A stretch of 64,000 nt of DNA, from positions 5,107,501 through 5,171,500 of the forward strand of contig NZ_CP029562.1 in assembly GCF_004136315.1 (NCBI RefSeq), written 5' to 3'. A program made the translations under genes and the position numbers. Positions 29,152 to 38,707 of the stretch are shown here, one piece after another. The notes beneath the pieces were generated by a model. It saw only the letters and a program-made list of their open reading frames with translations, was not told the DNA's origin and did not search any database. This DNA is from Mesorhizobium sp. Pch-S (GTDB lineage: Bacteria > Pseudomonadota > Alphaproteobacteria > Rhizobiales > Rhizobiaceae). How positions within the stretch are numbered: the first letter of the stretch is position 1; every line of letters begins with the position of its first letter.

Positions 29152-30447
29152 CTAGCCGCGGCGGCGGCAGCGCCAGTTCCAGTCACGCTCGGGACCAACG
29201 TCGACATGCACGGATTCGGTGTGGCAATAGGTGCCGACACCGCCGCGTCCCGGGAGCGAGCGCACATAGGTTGCCAGATCCCATTTGCTGACGCCGGCGA
29301 TCTGGATATCGGCGGCCGCGCAATACATGTGCAGCGAGTTCTTGGCGCCGCGCGCACGCACGTTGCGGGCCTGATCGCGGTAGCCGGAAGTCACGATCAG
29401 CTTCTTGCGATAATGTCCTTCGATCTGCTTCAGCACGCGTACCAGCGATGGTTTGAGACAGGCGACATCCACGCTTTCGGTCTGTTTCAGCAGGCCGTTG
29501 GGGGCAAGGCGCGCCAAGCCGGCGGCAGAAGCCACCTGATAGGAGCCGCCCTCATCGTCTTCATTCAGGTCGACGTCGCTGTCATCGTAGGTGCCCGAGC
29601 GGCGGGTGATTTCGAACAGTGCGGTCTTGCGCACGCCAGGCAGGTTGTTGAAAGCCGACGAACTGTCCACGGAGGCGAGCATCGCCTGCTTCTGACCCGC
29701 TTCGGCCGAAGCCAGCGTGATGATCGGCTTGGCTGGCTTGTCTTCCGGAATGATCGCCTGTTTGGCTTCAGCTTGTTCCGTGGGCACGATCGGTTTCGGC
29801 TTTTCAGCGACCGGCGCAGCCTTGGCTGGCGAAGAGCCGAACAGCGAGGCGAGGAAGCCTTTCTTTTCGGGTTTGGCCGGTGTTGCCGGCATTTCGCCCG
29901 CGGTCACATAGACCGGATGGTTCATTTCCGGCGTCGCCGCGCTGGCCGTTTGTGTTGCCGCGGCAGCCGGATCGATCGCGCGCTGGCTTGTCGCGATGCC
30001 TTGCTGCGGCAAGACGGTGGTGGTTCCGGCCGCAACCTGTTGCGCCGCAGCCGCCGTCTCCTGGGGGCTCTGTTCCGGCGCGACGAGCTGCTGTGGCGTG
30101 GTGCCGGCGATCGCCTGCGCATCGGCAGGAGCAGTCAGCGGGAATGCCGGCGTGCCGGGCTTTGCGGTGGGCAGGTAGGCGATCTGCTCGGGCAGGGCGG
30201 TGTCGCCTTCGGCAGTCATCAGCGTCTGCGGGGTCGTCGTGGCTGCAAGGGCGGGATCGGTGGTGTTTTGCGTGGTCGGTGCGGCGGGATTAGTTCCGGC
30301 CTGGGAAGCAGCATAATTCGGATCGGCAACGCCGAGGTCGGGCGCGCCAGTCGAGGTGCAGGAAGCCAGCAGCAACGCGCACAACGCGGCCATGACGGCG
30401 CGGCGTTCTCCTTTCGCGAAGCGCGAGCTGTTTGCCCTCAAATCCAA
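29152..30447 (-). CDS. Lipoprotein with C-terminal D-Ala-D-Ala peptidase-like (M15/DUF882) domain
   Basis: 431 residues with a lipoprotein signal (lipobox LLASC, lipid on Cys29 or so). A long proline/alanine/threonine-rich linker (about 30-300) follows, then a C-terminal domain of the YcbK/DUF882 type. The metal ligands are in SLHMYCAAADIQ and the final SVHVDVG, with TSGYR ahead of them. It probably acts on or binds peptidoglycan peptides in the periplasm. The linker suggests it spans from a membrane anchor to the wall. It is not in an operon. Confidence 0.88.
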   Translation of the reverse strand: MDLRANSSRFAKGERRAVMAALCALLLASCTSTGAPDLGVADPNYAASQAGTNPAAPTTQNTTDPALAATTTPQTLMTAEGDTALPEQIAYLPTAKPGTPAFPLTAPADAQAIAGTTPQQLVAPEQSPQETAAAAQQVAAGTTTVLPQQGIATSQRAIDPAAAATQTASAATPEMNHPVYVTAGEMPATPAKPEKKGFLASLFGSSPAKAAPVAEKPKPIVPTEQAEAKQAIIPEDKPAKPIITLASAEAGQKQAMLASVDSSSAFNNLPGVRKTALFEITRRSGTYDDSDVDLNEDDEGGSYQVASAAGLARLAPNGLLKQTESVDVACLKPSLVRVLKQIEGHYRKKLIVTSGYRDQARNVRARGAKNSLHMYCAAADIQIAGVSKWDLATYVRSLPGRGGVGTYCHTESVHVDVGPERDWNWRCRRRG

Positions 30448-30660
30448 ATTCCCCCTCGCTAGCCGATCCGAACCGTCATCTCAGGCGCCGGGGCGCCACC
30501 GAATGATCGAGTTTCCGCAATCGGAAACGAGACCTGTGACAAATCCGCAAGCTTCCTTCTGAAATCGTGCGAGCCTGCGTGATTTGCGTCAAAATGATGA
30601 TTGACGTGACCATTTCGCCCGCTTTGGCGAACAGGTCAACTCACCGCATATTACAGATTG

Positions 30661-32493
30661 TTACACTCGCACCTTCACGTAGTCGCCGGGAGCGTCACCC
30701 AGCGTTTCCATGGTCTTGCCCGGAATTCGAGGGGGCACGCGGGTGCCGTCCTTCGCCTCGATCCAGCGTTGCCAGTGCGGCCACCAGGAGCCTGGGTTCT
30801 CGGTGGCAGCGGCGATCCAGTCCTCGAATCGTCCAATCGGCTTGCCGCCGGTCCAATGCTGGTATTTGCCGAGGGCAGGTGGATTGACGACACCGGCGAT
30901 ATGACCGGAGCCTGCCATCACATAATCGACCTCGCCGCCGAAATACTGGCAACCGAGGAAAACCGAACGTGCCGGCGCGATGTGATCTTCCTTGGAGGCC
31001 AAATTGTAGACGGGAATTGTGATGTCGGAGAGCGAGACCAAGCGTCCGGCAAGCTCCATCTGGCCGCGCGAAAGGTTGTTCTCGAGGTAGCAATTGCGCA
31101 GGTAGAAGGAGTGGTTGGCTGCAGCCATGCGCGTGGAATCGGCGTTCCAGTAAAGCAGGTCGAAGGGAAGGGGCTCCTTGCCGCGCATGTAGTTGTTGAC
31201 GACATAGGGCCAGATCAGGTCGCCAGAGCGAAGCATGTTGAATGCAGTCGCCATCTTGGTGCCGTCGAGGAAGCCCTTGCCACGCATGGCGATTTCGAGG
31301 GCCGCGATCTGCTCTTCATCGACGAAGACCTTGAGATCGCCGGCGTAGGTGAAGTCGACCTGCGTGGTGAAGAAGGTGACAGATTTGACGCGATCGTCGC
31401 CTTCCTGCGCCAGGAGAGCAAGCGCCGCAGCCAGCAGAGTGCCGCCGACGCAGTAGCCGATGGCATTGACGCCGCGTTCGCCTGTTGCCTGCTCGACGAC
31501 GTCCAGGCCGTATTGCAGGCCCTCACGGATGTAGGCTTCCCAGTTCTTGGTGCCGTGGCGTTCATCCGGATTGATCCAGGAGATGACGAAGACGGTGTGG
31601 CCCTGTTCCACTGCCCAGCGGATGAAAGATTTCTCCGGATTGAGATCGAGGATATAGAACTTGTTGATCCATGGCGGGCAGATGAGCAATGGCCGTTTCA
31701 GCACGGTTTCGGTTGTCGGGCTGTACTGGATGATCTCGGCGACGTCGGAGCGACCCACGACCTTGCCCGGCGTAACCGCGATGTTGCGGCCGATCTCGAA
31801 TTTTGAATAATCCGCCTGACGCAGTTTCAGGTCGCCTTTGCCGGCGGCGATATCTTCGGCGAACATCTTCATCCCGCGCACCAGGTTTTCGCCGTGCGAT
31901 GAGACGGTTTCGCGAAACAATTCCGGGTTGGTTAGAATGAAGTTGGACGGCGAGATCGCGTTCGAAACCTGCTTCACATAGAAACCGGCCTTGTGACGCG
32001 TATGCTCGTCCAGCCCTTCGGCATGCTCGACCAGGTCAGCCGCCCAGCGCGAGGTGACCAGATAGGCCTGCTTGAGAAAATCGAAGAAAGCGTTCTTGCC
32101 CCATTCAGGGTCCTGGAAGCGCTTGTCGCCGCGTTCGGGTTTGACGCCCGTGGCCTCGTCCTCGACGCCACCGATGCGGTGGATGGCGCTGGCCCAGACA
32201 TTCATGTAGCCCGCGAACAGCCTGGTCTGTGCCTCCAGCGCCCGCTTGGGGTCGGCCAGCCAATATTCGGTGAGCTTGGAGAAGGTCTTGACCATGTCGG
32301 CCATAGGCTCGGCAACGCTGTCGCGCACCTCGCCGCGTTCACGCGGCTCTGCCCAGGCCGAGGCGGCTTTGCCCGCCTGCTCAACCACGCGCGCGAGATT
32401 GAGCGCGAAACGCTCTGGATCTTTTACCAGATACTGCTCGACGGATGGCGGTTCATGGTCGTCCGTCTTGCCTGCATCGGGTCTGTCGGCCAT
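30661..32493 (-). CDS. phaC: Class I poly(3-hydroxyalkanoate) synthase
   Basis: Polymerises (R)-3-hydroxyacyl-CoA to PHA storage polymer on granules. 610 residues, the normal size for class I. The lipase-like box with the catalytic cysteine is GYCVGGTLLAA. The aspartate follows in the VDFTYAGDLKVFVDE region, and the histidine is in AGSGHIAGVVNPP. The N-terminal PhaC_N domain covers residues about 100-270. It is divergent from a small lipoprotein gene. PhaA/PhaB are not in the window. Confidence 0.96.
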   Translation of the reverse strand: MADRPDAGKTDDHEPPSVEQYLVKDPERFALNLARVVEQAGKAASAWAEPRERGEVRDSVAEPMADMVKTFSKLTEYWLADPKRALEAQTRLFAGYMNVWASAIHRIGGVEDEATGVKPERGDKRFQDPEWGKNAFFDFLKQAYLVTSRWAADLVEHAEGLDEHTRHKAGFYVKQVSNAISPSNFILTNPELFRETVSSHGENLVRGMKMFAEDIAAGKGDLKLRQADYSKFEIGRNIAVTPGKVVGRSDVAEIIQYSPTTETVLKRPLLICPPWINKFYILDLNPEKSFIRWAVEQGHTVFVISWINPDERHGTKNWEAYIREGLQYGLDVVEQATGERGVNAIGYCVGGTLLAAALALLAQEGDDRVKSVTFFTTQVDFTYAGDLKVFVDEEQIAALEIAMRGKGFLDGTKMATAFNMLRSGDLIWPYVVNNYMRGKEPLPFDLLYWNADSTRMAAANHSFYLRNCYLENNLSRGQMELAGRLVSLSDITIPVYNLASKEDHIAPARSVFLGCQYFGGEVDYVMAGSGHIAGVVNPPALGKYQHWTGGKPIGRFEDWIAAATENPGSWWPHWQRWIEAKDGTRVPPRIPGKTMETLGDAPGDYVKVRV

Positions 32494-32618
32494 GGTTTGC
32501 GCGGTTCCTCCCTAGGCATTTCTTGACATAGTATCATGCAAGGTCGAATAGGAGCCAAGATGCTTTTGCTCTCCCGTGACGGGAAAGTGAGCTTTAATGG
32601 CCATTGCGGGAAAGTAGT

Positions 32619-33023
32619 ATGACAATTCGTTTTGGTCAGCTTCTGGTTGTCAGCGCCGAACGGTTGTCGCTGGCGCTCGTTGTCGCCGGCGGCCTTGCCA
32701 TGGCTGGCTGCGCGAGTTCGAGCAGTGGACCCTCGATGGCAGTAGAGTCCGGCGGTTCGGTGACCGGCCCGAAAGATACCGGCACGTTCCCCAATCTGAA
32801 CATCAAGCCGCGGAATGCAGCCACGCAATTCACGGAAGACGAGAAGAACGCCAAGCTCGCGCAACTGGCGGCTGCCAAGTCCAATGTGCAGGCGCATCCC
32901 GGTGATCCGGCCGCCGCGGCCGATGCCGCCGAGCTGGACAAGCTCAAGGCCAGTCACGCCAAGAATGCCCTGAAGCAGATCGGGGCCAAGTGTGACCCCG
33001 CTCTCGACCCGAATTGCAAATAA
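32619..33023 (+). CDS. Small lipoprotein of unknown function
   Basis: 134 residues with a signal sequence ending in the lipobox LAMAGC near residue 30. A serine/glycine-rich linker follows, then a mainly helical charged region (about 60-110), and a C-terminus with two cysteines (AKCDPALDPNCK) that may form a disulphide. ATG 32619 has a GGGAAAG element upstream. It lies between phaC (divergent) and the aminotransferase gene, an order also common in related rhizobia. It is a possible extra substrate of the Lol system encoded earlier in the window. Confidence 0.75.
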   Translation: MTIRFGQLLVVSAERLSLALVVAGGLAMAGCASSSSGPSMAVESGGSVTGPKDTGTFPNLNIKPRNAATQFTEDEKNAKLAQLAAAKSNVQAHPGDPAAAADAAELDKLKASHAKNALKQIGAKCDPALDPNCK

Positions 33024-33065
33024 GGCTATAGCGCGCCGCCAAAGCGCCTCTCGATCGGAACGAAC

Positions 33066-34283
33066 ATGGAAGAGTTTCACAAAGTCCGCCGTCTTCCACC
33101 CTACGTCTTCGAGCAGGTCAACCGCCTGAAGGCCAGCGCGCGGTCACGCGGCGCCGACATCATCGATCTCGGCATGGGCAATCCCGATCTTCCGACACCA
33201 CAGGCCATCGTCGACAAGCTCTGCGAAGTGGTGCGCGATCCACGCACGCATCGCTACTCGTCGTCGCGCGGCATTCCCGGCCTGCGGCGTGCCCAGGCCA
33301 ATTATTATGCGCGTCGTTTCGGCGTGAAGCTCAATCCCGATACTCAGGTGGTGGCGACGCTCGGCTCCAAGGAAGGCTTCGCCAATATGGCGCAGGCAAT
33401 CACTGCCCCGGGCGATGTGGTGCTGTGCCCGGATCCGACCTATCCAATCCATGCTTTCGGCTTCATCATGTCGGGCGGGGTTATCCGCTCGCTGCAGGCC
33501 GAGCCGAATGACGGTTTCATTCCGGCGCTGGAGCGTGGCGTGCGCCATTCGATCCCGAAGCCGCTGGCATTGATCCTCAACTATCCCTCCAATCCGACGG
33601 CCTATGTTGCCACGCTCGACTTCTACAAGGACGTCGTGGCCTTCGCGAAGAAGAACGACATCATCATCCTGTCGGACCTGGCCTATTCGGAGATCTATTT
33701 CGACGGCAACCCGCCTCCCTCGGTGCTGCAGGTGCCGGGTGCGATCGACGTCACCGTCGAGTTCACTTCGATGTCGAAGACCTTTTCCATGCCGGGCTGG
33801 CGCATGGGCTTCGCCGTTGGCAATGAACGGCTGATCGCTGCACTGACGCGCGTGAAATCCTACCTCGACTACGGTGCGTTCACGCCGATCCAGGTCGCGG
33901 CGACAGCCGCGCTCAATGGCGACGGCTCCGACATCGAGGAAGTGCGCGATATCTATCACAAGCGCCGCGACGTGATGGTCGACGCTTTCAGCCGTGCCGG
34001 CTGGGAAATCCCGGCGCCGGCGGCGACGATGTTCGCCTGGGCACCGATTCCCGAGCCGTTCAAGCATCTCGGTTCGCTCGAATTCTCCAAGCTTCTGATC
34101 GAGCACGCCGATGTTGCGGTGGCGCCGGGCATCGGCTTCGGCGAACATGGCGACGATTATGTGCGCCTGGCTCTGGTCGAGAACGAGCATCGCATCCGGC
34201 AGGCGGCCCGCAACATCAAGAAGTTCCTGGCGACCACCGCCAAGCAACCCAACAATGTGGTGCCGCTGGCGGCGCATCGCTGA
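33066..34283 (+). CDS. alaC: Pyridoxal-phosphate aminotransferase, AlaC-like
   Basis: 405-residue fold type I aminotransferase. The start region RRLPPYVFEQVNRLKASARS and MGNPDLPTP match the AlaC/YfdZ and LL-diaminopimelate aminotransferase-like group, which makes alanine from pyruvate and glutamate. The PLP lysine is in SMSKTFSMPGWRMGF, the asparagine in LNYPSNPTAY and the tyrosine in DLAYSEIYF. It precedes hom by 51 bases and may share its transcript, which would suit a role in amino acid synthesis. Confidence 0.85.
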   Translation: MEEFHKVRRLPPYVFEQVNRLKASARSRGADIIDLGMGNPDLPTPQAIVDKLCEVVRDPRTHRYSSSRGIPGLRRAQANYYARRFGVKLNPDTQVVATLGSKEGFANMAQAITAPGDVVLCPDPTYPIHAFGFIMSGGVIRSLQAEPNDGFIPALERGVRHSIPKPLALILNYPSNPTAYVATLDFYKDVVAFAKKNDIIILSDLAYSEIYFDGNPPPSVLQVPGAIDVTVEFTSMSKTFSMPGWRMGFAVGNERLIAALTRVKSYLDYGAFTPIQVAATAALNGDGSDIEEVRDIYHKRRDVMVDAFSRAGWEIPAPAATMFAWAPIPEPFKHLGSLEFSKLLIEHADVAVAPGIGFGEHGDDYVRLALVENEHRIRQAARNIKKFLATTAKQPNNVVPLAAHR

Positions 34284-34334
34284 GCCGCTTGCCACCAATC
34301 ATCCCGAAAGACCGAGAAAGAGGGGCCGTCCATC

Positions 34335-35648
34335 ATGGCTGAATCCTTGCGTGTTGGAATTGCCGGCCTCGGCACCGTTGGTGCCTCGGTCGTGCGCGTG
34401 CTCACCGAAAAGGCCGCCGAACTCACCCGCCAGTGCGGTCGCACCATCACGGTGACCGCTCTCTCGGCACGCAACCGTGACAAGGATCGCGGCGTCGACC
34501 TGTCCACGGTGTCCTGGTTCGAAAACCCGGTCGATCTTGCCCGCTCGAACGAGATCGACGTGTTCATCGAGCTGATCGGCGGCGATGAGGGGCCGGCGCG
34601 CGACAGCGTCAGGGCCGCGCTCGAGGCCGGCCGCCATGTGGTGACCGCCAACAAGGCGCTGCTTGCCAAGCATGGCGTGGCGCTTGCCGAGATCGCCGAG
34701 AAGAAAGGCGTGCTGCTGAACTATGAAGCGGCCGTGGCCGGCGGCATTCCCGTCATCAAAACGATGCGTGAGGCCATGGCCGGCAATTCGGTCAATCGTG
34801 TGTTCGGCATCCTGAACGGCACTTGCAACTATATCCTGACCCGCATGGAAGCCGAAGGCCTGTCCTTCGAGGCATGCCTCAAGGATGCCCAGCGTCTTGG
34901 TTATGCCGAGGCTGACCCGACCTTCGATATCGAGGGCAACGACACGGCGCACAAGCTTGCCATCCTCACCAGCCTCGCCTTCGGTCACAAGATCGCTGCC
35001 GACGACATCTATCTCGAAGGCATTTCGAACATCACCCAGGCCGACATTCGTGCAGCCGCTGAACTCGGCTATCGCATCAAGCTGCTCGGCGTTGCCCAGC
35101 GCACCGATAGCGGCATCGAACAGCGTGTGCATCCGACCATGGTGCCGACAGCCTCGGTGATCGCCCAGGTTCATGGTGTCACCAACGCCGTGGCGATCGA
35201 GACCGATATACTGGGAGAACTGCTGCTGTCCGGCCCCGGCGCTGGCGGCAATGCCACGGCGTCAGCAGTCGTCGGCGACATCGCCGACATCGCCAAGAGC
35301 CGCCCCGGTTTCCAGCACGGCCCTGTGTTTGGTCGTCCGGCCAAGGAACTGAAACCTTACAAGAAGGCGCAGATGCGCAGCCATGCCGGTGGTTATTTCA
35401 TCCGGCTTACCGTGCATGACCGCGTTGGTGTGTTCGCTTCGGTGGCCAAGCGCATGGCTGACAACGATATCTCACTGGAATCGATCGTTCAGCACGCCGT
35501 CGGGCCGGAGGCGGTCGACAAGAAGACCGTCATCCTGGTCACGCATGAAACCACTGAAGCGGCGGTACGCAAGGCGGTCGAAGCGATCACCAAGGATGGT
35601 CACCTCACCGACAAGGCACAGGTGATCCGCATCGAACGGGCCGGCTGA
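34335..35648 (+). CDS. hom: Homoserine dehydrogenase
   Basis: Reduces aspartate semialdehyde to homoserine on the way to threonine and methionine. 437 residues. The NAD(P) site GLGTVGASVVRVL lies at residues 11-23. The catalytic core includes NYEAAVAGGIPVIKT, GILNGTCNYILTRM and YAEADPTFDIEGND. A C-terminal ACT domain (about 350-437, FIRLTVHDRVGVFASVAKRM) allows feedback by threonine. A typical monofunctional form with no fused aspartokinase. Confidence 0.97.
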   Translation: MAESLRVGIAGLGTVGASVVRVLTEKAAELTRQCGRTITVTALSARNRDKDRGVDLSTVSWFENPVDLARSNEIDVFIELIGGDEGPARDSVRAALEAGRHVVTANKALLAKHGVALAEIAEKKGVLLNYEAAVAGGIPVIKTMREAMAGNSVNRVFGILNGTCNYILTRMEAEGLSFEACLKDAQRLGYAEADPTFDIEGNDTAHKLAILTSLAFGHKIAADDIYLEGISNITQADIRAAAELGYRIKLLGVAQRTDSGIEQRVHPTMVPTASVIAQVHGVTNAVAIETDILGELLLSGPGAGGNATASAVVGDIADIAKSRPGFQHGPVFGRPAKELKPYKKAQMRSHAGGYFIRLTVHDRVGVFASVAKRMADNDISLESIVQHAVGPEAVDKKTVILVTHETTEAAVRKAVEAITKDGHLTDKAQVIRIERAG

Positions 35649-35694
35649 GAACGTCTGTCGCCTATCCAACGACATCGGATGAGGCAAAAAGACC

Positions 35695-36165
35695 TCAGAT
35701 CCAGCGGCGCACGCGCTTCGCGTAGTCGTGGTACTTCTTGCCGAATTTGCCGGCCAGGGTCTTTTCTTCGCGCCGGATCACCAACCTGCTCGTCACCAAT
35801 CCTGCTGCAAATGCCAGCAGGATGAGCCAGACGTTGCCGGTGATAAGCCCGATACCGATGACCAGTGTCGCCAGAGACAGATAGATCGGGTTACGGCTGA
35901 TGCCGAATGGTCCGCTGGTCAACAGATGCGCCGGCATGGCGACCGGGTTCAATGGCGTTCTGGCCCTGTACATCATGCGGATTGCGGTGAACCACAACGC
36001 CACCGCGCCCAGCGCAGCCAGCCAACCGAAACCGAACAGGATGTCGCCGAGGACATCACCGAACCAGGGCAGGGGATAAAGAACACCCAGGCCCACCCCG
36101 ATGATCAATGCGATCAGGAAGACGATGGGCGGCAAAGGAAACGGCAGGCGTGCGGCATCGGTCAT
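35695..36165 (-). CDS. Isoprenylcysteine carboxyl methyltransferase-like membrane protein
   Basis: 156 residues with four or five transmembrane helices and the PEMT/ICMT family motif SRNPIYLSL followed by RREEKTLAGKFGKKYHDYAK, which binds S-adenosylmethionine in relatives. The substrate is unknown; bacterial members methylate small lipids or act on unknown targets. Its ATG overlaps the stop of the upstream gene as ATGA, so the two minus-strand genes are coupled. Confidence 0.85.
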   Translation of the reverse strand: MTDAARLPFPLPPIVFLIALIIGVGLGVLYPLPWFGDVLGDILFGFGWLAALGAVALWFTAIRMMYRARTPLNPVAMPAHLLTSGPFGISRNPIYLSLATLVIGIGLITGNVWLILLAFAAGLVTSRLVIRREEKTLAGKFGKKYHDYAKRVRRWI

Positions 36166-37151
36166 TGCGGTTCCCCAGGGCTCATGGCGTCCTCGGTCTG
36201 AACCGTGCATGTGCTGGCGAGATCACTGATGCGCGTCCTGGCCGAAGCCGGCTGGTCGCCCTTCATGATGCCTGTCAGCAGGCCGTCCTTCTCGACCGCG
36301 GTGAGCATGCAACCACAATAGCGCACACAGAAGGCGGCGTCGCGGCTGTCCTGGCACGATGCCTGGCAGGCATTGGTGAAGCCGAGCTTCGGATCCTGCG
36401 CGGGCGCAGGCCAGACCTGCGCGAACAGCCATACACAGCCTATCAGCACCGGCTGGTGGATGAGGTAGAAAGCCAGGCTGTGGCGACCGATGAAGGTGAG
36501 TGGGTATTCAAGCGTCTGGCCGAGCGAGACGTTTGCCAGTCGTTCGAACAAGCCGGCTGCCCTGGCGATCTTGGCCAGGCCGATGCCGATCAGCACCGCG
36601 CCGAACCAGGGAAACAGCGGCACATAGTCGTTCGAGCGCGGATCGGCCGATGAGAGGCCGACCCACAGAAGTGCCGGATGATCGAAAACAGGCGAGCGCA
36701 GATAGAAGGGAGCCGCAATGACCAGCGCGGCGGCAACAAGCGTGAGCAGTGCCGGCACGCGCAGGAACAGCAGGCCGAGCACGCTGGCCAGGGCGATCTG
36801 ATGCAGGATGCCGAAGAAGATGAAGCCGCCGGGCGTGGCGAGATAAGTCGCCAGGGATATTGCCGCGGCAGCGGCCACCACCATGGCGAAGCGTTTCCAG
36901 AAGCCCTGCCAACGGATGCGGTCGCCGTGCGCAAGCACCAGCGAGACGCCGACCAGAAAAAGGAAACTCGACGCAATGCAGCGCGCATAGAGCTTCCAGG
37001 GGCCGTGTGCCGTCAATCCGGGGCTCGCATAACCGAAGAATTCGAGGTCCCAGGTGAAGTGGTAGCTGGCCATTGCCAGAAGCGCGATACCGCGCAGGGC
37101 ATCGATCAGGGTAATGCGCCGGGCGGAAATTGTCTGCTGTTGAAGGTTCAT
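36162..37151 (-). CDS. DUF1624 / acyltransferase-like membrane protein
   Basis: About 329 residues with some nine transmembrane helices and the N-terminal signature DALRGIALLAMASYHFTWDL of the DUF1624 (heparan-alpha-glucosaminide acetyltransferase-like) family. The C-terminal 70 residues are unusual: a soluble tail with six cysteines (ACQASCQDSRDAAFCVRYCG and so on) that may face the periplasm. ATG 37151 is used because the codon at 37181 is TTG. It overlaps the ICMT-like gene. Confidence 0.82.
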   Translation of the reverse strand: MNLQQQTISARRITLIDALRGIALLAMASYHFTWDLEFFGYASPGLTAHGPWKLYARCIASSFLFLVGVSLVLAHGDRIRWQGFWKRFAMVVAAAAAISLATYLATPGGFIFFGILHQIALASVLGLLFLRVPALLTLVAAALVIAAPFYLRSPVFDHPALLWVGLSSADPRSNDYVPLFPWFGAVLIGIGLAKIARAAGLFERLANVSLGQTLEYPLTFIGRHSLAFYLIHQPVLIGCVWLFAQVWPAPAQDPKLGFTNACQASCQDSRDAAFCVRYCGCMLTAVEKDGLLTGIMKGDQPASARTRISDLASTCTVQTEDAMSPGEPQ

Positions 37152-37265
37152 GCGGCGGGATTCGAAGTTGCAGTTGCTCAATGCCTAGCATGGATGTGGG
37201 CTAAGCGAGAGTGGTTGGCGGCTCTTCTTCCGGGCGGCCGGGTGTAGCAATGGACTTCCGAAGCG

Positions 37266-37294
37266 TTGACCAGACTGCCGCCTCCGTCTAGCAA
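37266..37294 (+). promoter_or_regulatory. Predicted promoter of a folded leader or small RNA
   Basis: TTGACC (37266-37271), a 17-base spacer and TAGCAA (37289-37294). The expected transcript begins near 37301, just ahead of a strongly folded region and an intrinsic terminator. Confidence 0.55.
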
Positions 37295-37300
37295 TGCAAC

Positions 37301-37413
37301 GATGAATGCTGAAATGATCGCTATCGTGGTAGGAAGGCGCATGGGCAGGATGGTGTAACCATCCGGCGAAAGCACCCATGCGCGGCAAACGGGCTCCTGA
37401 CGGAGCCTTTTTT
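37301..37413 (+). ncRNA. Candidate structured RNA (small RNA or riboswitch-like leader)
   Basis: About 113 bases. An outer 9-bp helix GCGCATGGG/CCCATGCGC (about 37339-37383) encloses GGATGG/CCATCC and a short GC-GAAA-GC hairpin, giving a three-way junction. A GGCAAAC linker and a terminator follow. It could be a free small RNA, or the leader of the MFS gene whose start is 65 bases after the terminator, controlled by attenuation. I do not recognise the family. Confidence 0.5.
37392..37413 (+). terminator. Rho-independent terminator
   Basis: GGCTCC-TGAC-GGAGCC is followed by six Ts. It lies between the folded RNA and the MFS gene, on the plus strand. Confidence 0.88.
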
Positions 37414-37477
37414 ATTGCCCTCGGATCGGAGCGGCCACGTCCGATCTGCTGACCACCACAAAACCAAGGAAGCGATC

Positions 37478-38707
37478 ATGACGAAAGATCGTCATCCCCC
37501 GGATTCGGGTATGCCGGATGCAGAGACCTCGGGCGGCATTTCGAAATCTCGATTTGTCGTTCTTGTCCTTTTGTCCGCACTCTCGGTGTTGCCGGTCAAC
37601 ATCATTTCGCCGTCACTGCCCAAGATAGCGATGGAGTTCGATGTGGACTTCGAACTGATCAGCCTTGCGGTCGCCGGGTATGCGATTGTGACCGCGCTCG
37701 TGGAGCTGGTCTCCGGCGCAATGTCGGACCGCTTCGGGCGCAGACCGGTGGCACTTGTCTCGCTCTCTGTCTTCATTCTGGCCTCGATCGGCTGTGCGTT
37801 TGCTCCCGACATTGTTGTTTTCCTCGTGTTCCGCGCGATGCAAGCTTCGATTGCCGCCTGCTTTTGCGTGGCTCTTGTCGCCATCAGGGAAACATCGGAC
37901 GGGCATGATGGGACGAGCCGGGTGGGCTATGCGGCGATGGCATGGGCCATGGCGCCCATGCTCGGTCCTACCCTGGGAGGGACGCTGGATGAATTCCTGG
38001 GGTGGCGAACGATCTTTGTCGTTCTTGCGGCCTTTGGCGCAATTATCCTGTCTTTATCGAAACGAGAATTGAGCGAAACAGCCTCTCCTGTCAGGCGGGG
38101 CGGGACCTATCTCGGCGCATATGCACGGCTGCTGAGCTCCGCCGGTTTCTGGGCGTACGTACTCGTAATGGCGCCTTCGTCAGGGATACTCTACATTTTC
38201 CTGGCCGGCGCACCTCTGGCGGTTGGTGGATCGAGCGCGACGCTTGGCCTGTTCATGGGGATGGTTCCCGCGGGTTTTATCTGTGGCAGTTTTCTGACCG
38301 GCCGTTACGGCTCAAAGGTGCCCCGGGCCACGTTGCTCATCGCTGCTCGCTTGCTGACCTGTGTCGGGCTCCTGTTTGGCCTGCTCCTGTACGGGGTCGA
38401 TATGACGCATCCGTTGGCCTTCTTCGGCCCATGCATGTTCATTGGCCTTGGCAACGGGCTGACATTGCCCGCTGCCAATATGGGCGTCATGTCCAGCCAC
38501 AAGGACATGGCGGGCACTGCCGCGGGATTGGCGGCGGCAATGTCGATTGGTGGGGCCGCACTGATCGTTGCTGTTGCCGGGCAGTTCCTCAACCGACCGG
38601 CAACTGTCGGTACGATTTTGAGCGCGATGCTGATCGTCGCGGCGATGGCCCTGGCAGCCGCGGTTGTCGTGGCTTTTGTCGATCCCGCCTCGCGAAGAAC
38701 GAACTGA
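37478..38707 (+). CDS. MFS multidrug transporter, Bcr/CflA type
   Basis: 409 residues with 12 transmembrane helices. Motif A is visible as SGAMSDRFGRRPVALVSL after helix 2, and a motif C-like stretch is in helix 5 (AWAMAPMLGPTLGG). The length and the N-terminus fit the 12-helix drug exporters related to bicyclomycin resistance protein. ATG 37478 follows AAGGAAGC. The substrate is unknown. Its leader holds a terminator, which points to conditional expression. Confidence 0.88.
   Translation: MTKDRHPPDSGMPDAETSGGISKSRFVVLVLLSALSVLPVNIISPSLPKIAMEFDVDFELISLAVAGYAIVTALVELVSGAMSDRFGRRPVALVSLSVFILASIGCAFAPDIVVFLVFRAMQASIAACFCVALVAIRETSDGHDGTSRVGYAAMAWAMAPMLGPTLGGTLDEFLGWRTIFVVLAAFGAIILSLSKRELSETASPVRRGGTYLGAYARLLSSAGFWAYVLVMAPSSGILYIFLAGAPLAVGGSSATLGLFMGMVPAGFICGSFLTGRYGSKVPRATLLIAARLLTCVGLLFGLLLYGVDMTHPLAFFGPCMFIGLGNGLTLPAANMGVMSSHKDMAGTAAGLAAAMSIGGAALIVAVAGQFLNRPATVGTILSAMLIVAAMALAAAVVVAFVDPASRRTN

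Noticed and set aside
37301..37413. Fluoride, guanidine or ZTP riboswitch
   Set aside because: I compared the helices and loop sequences with what I recall of these consensus patterns; the conserved loop motifs are missing.
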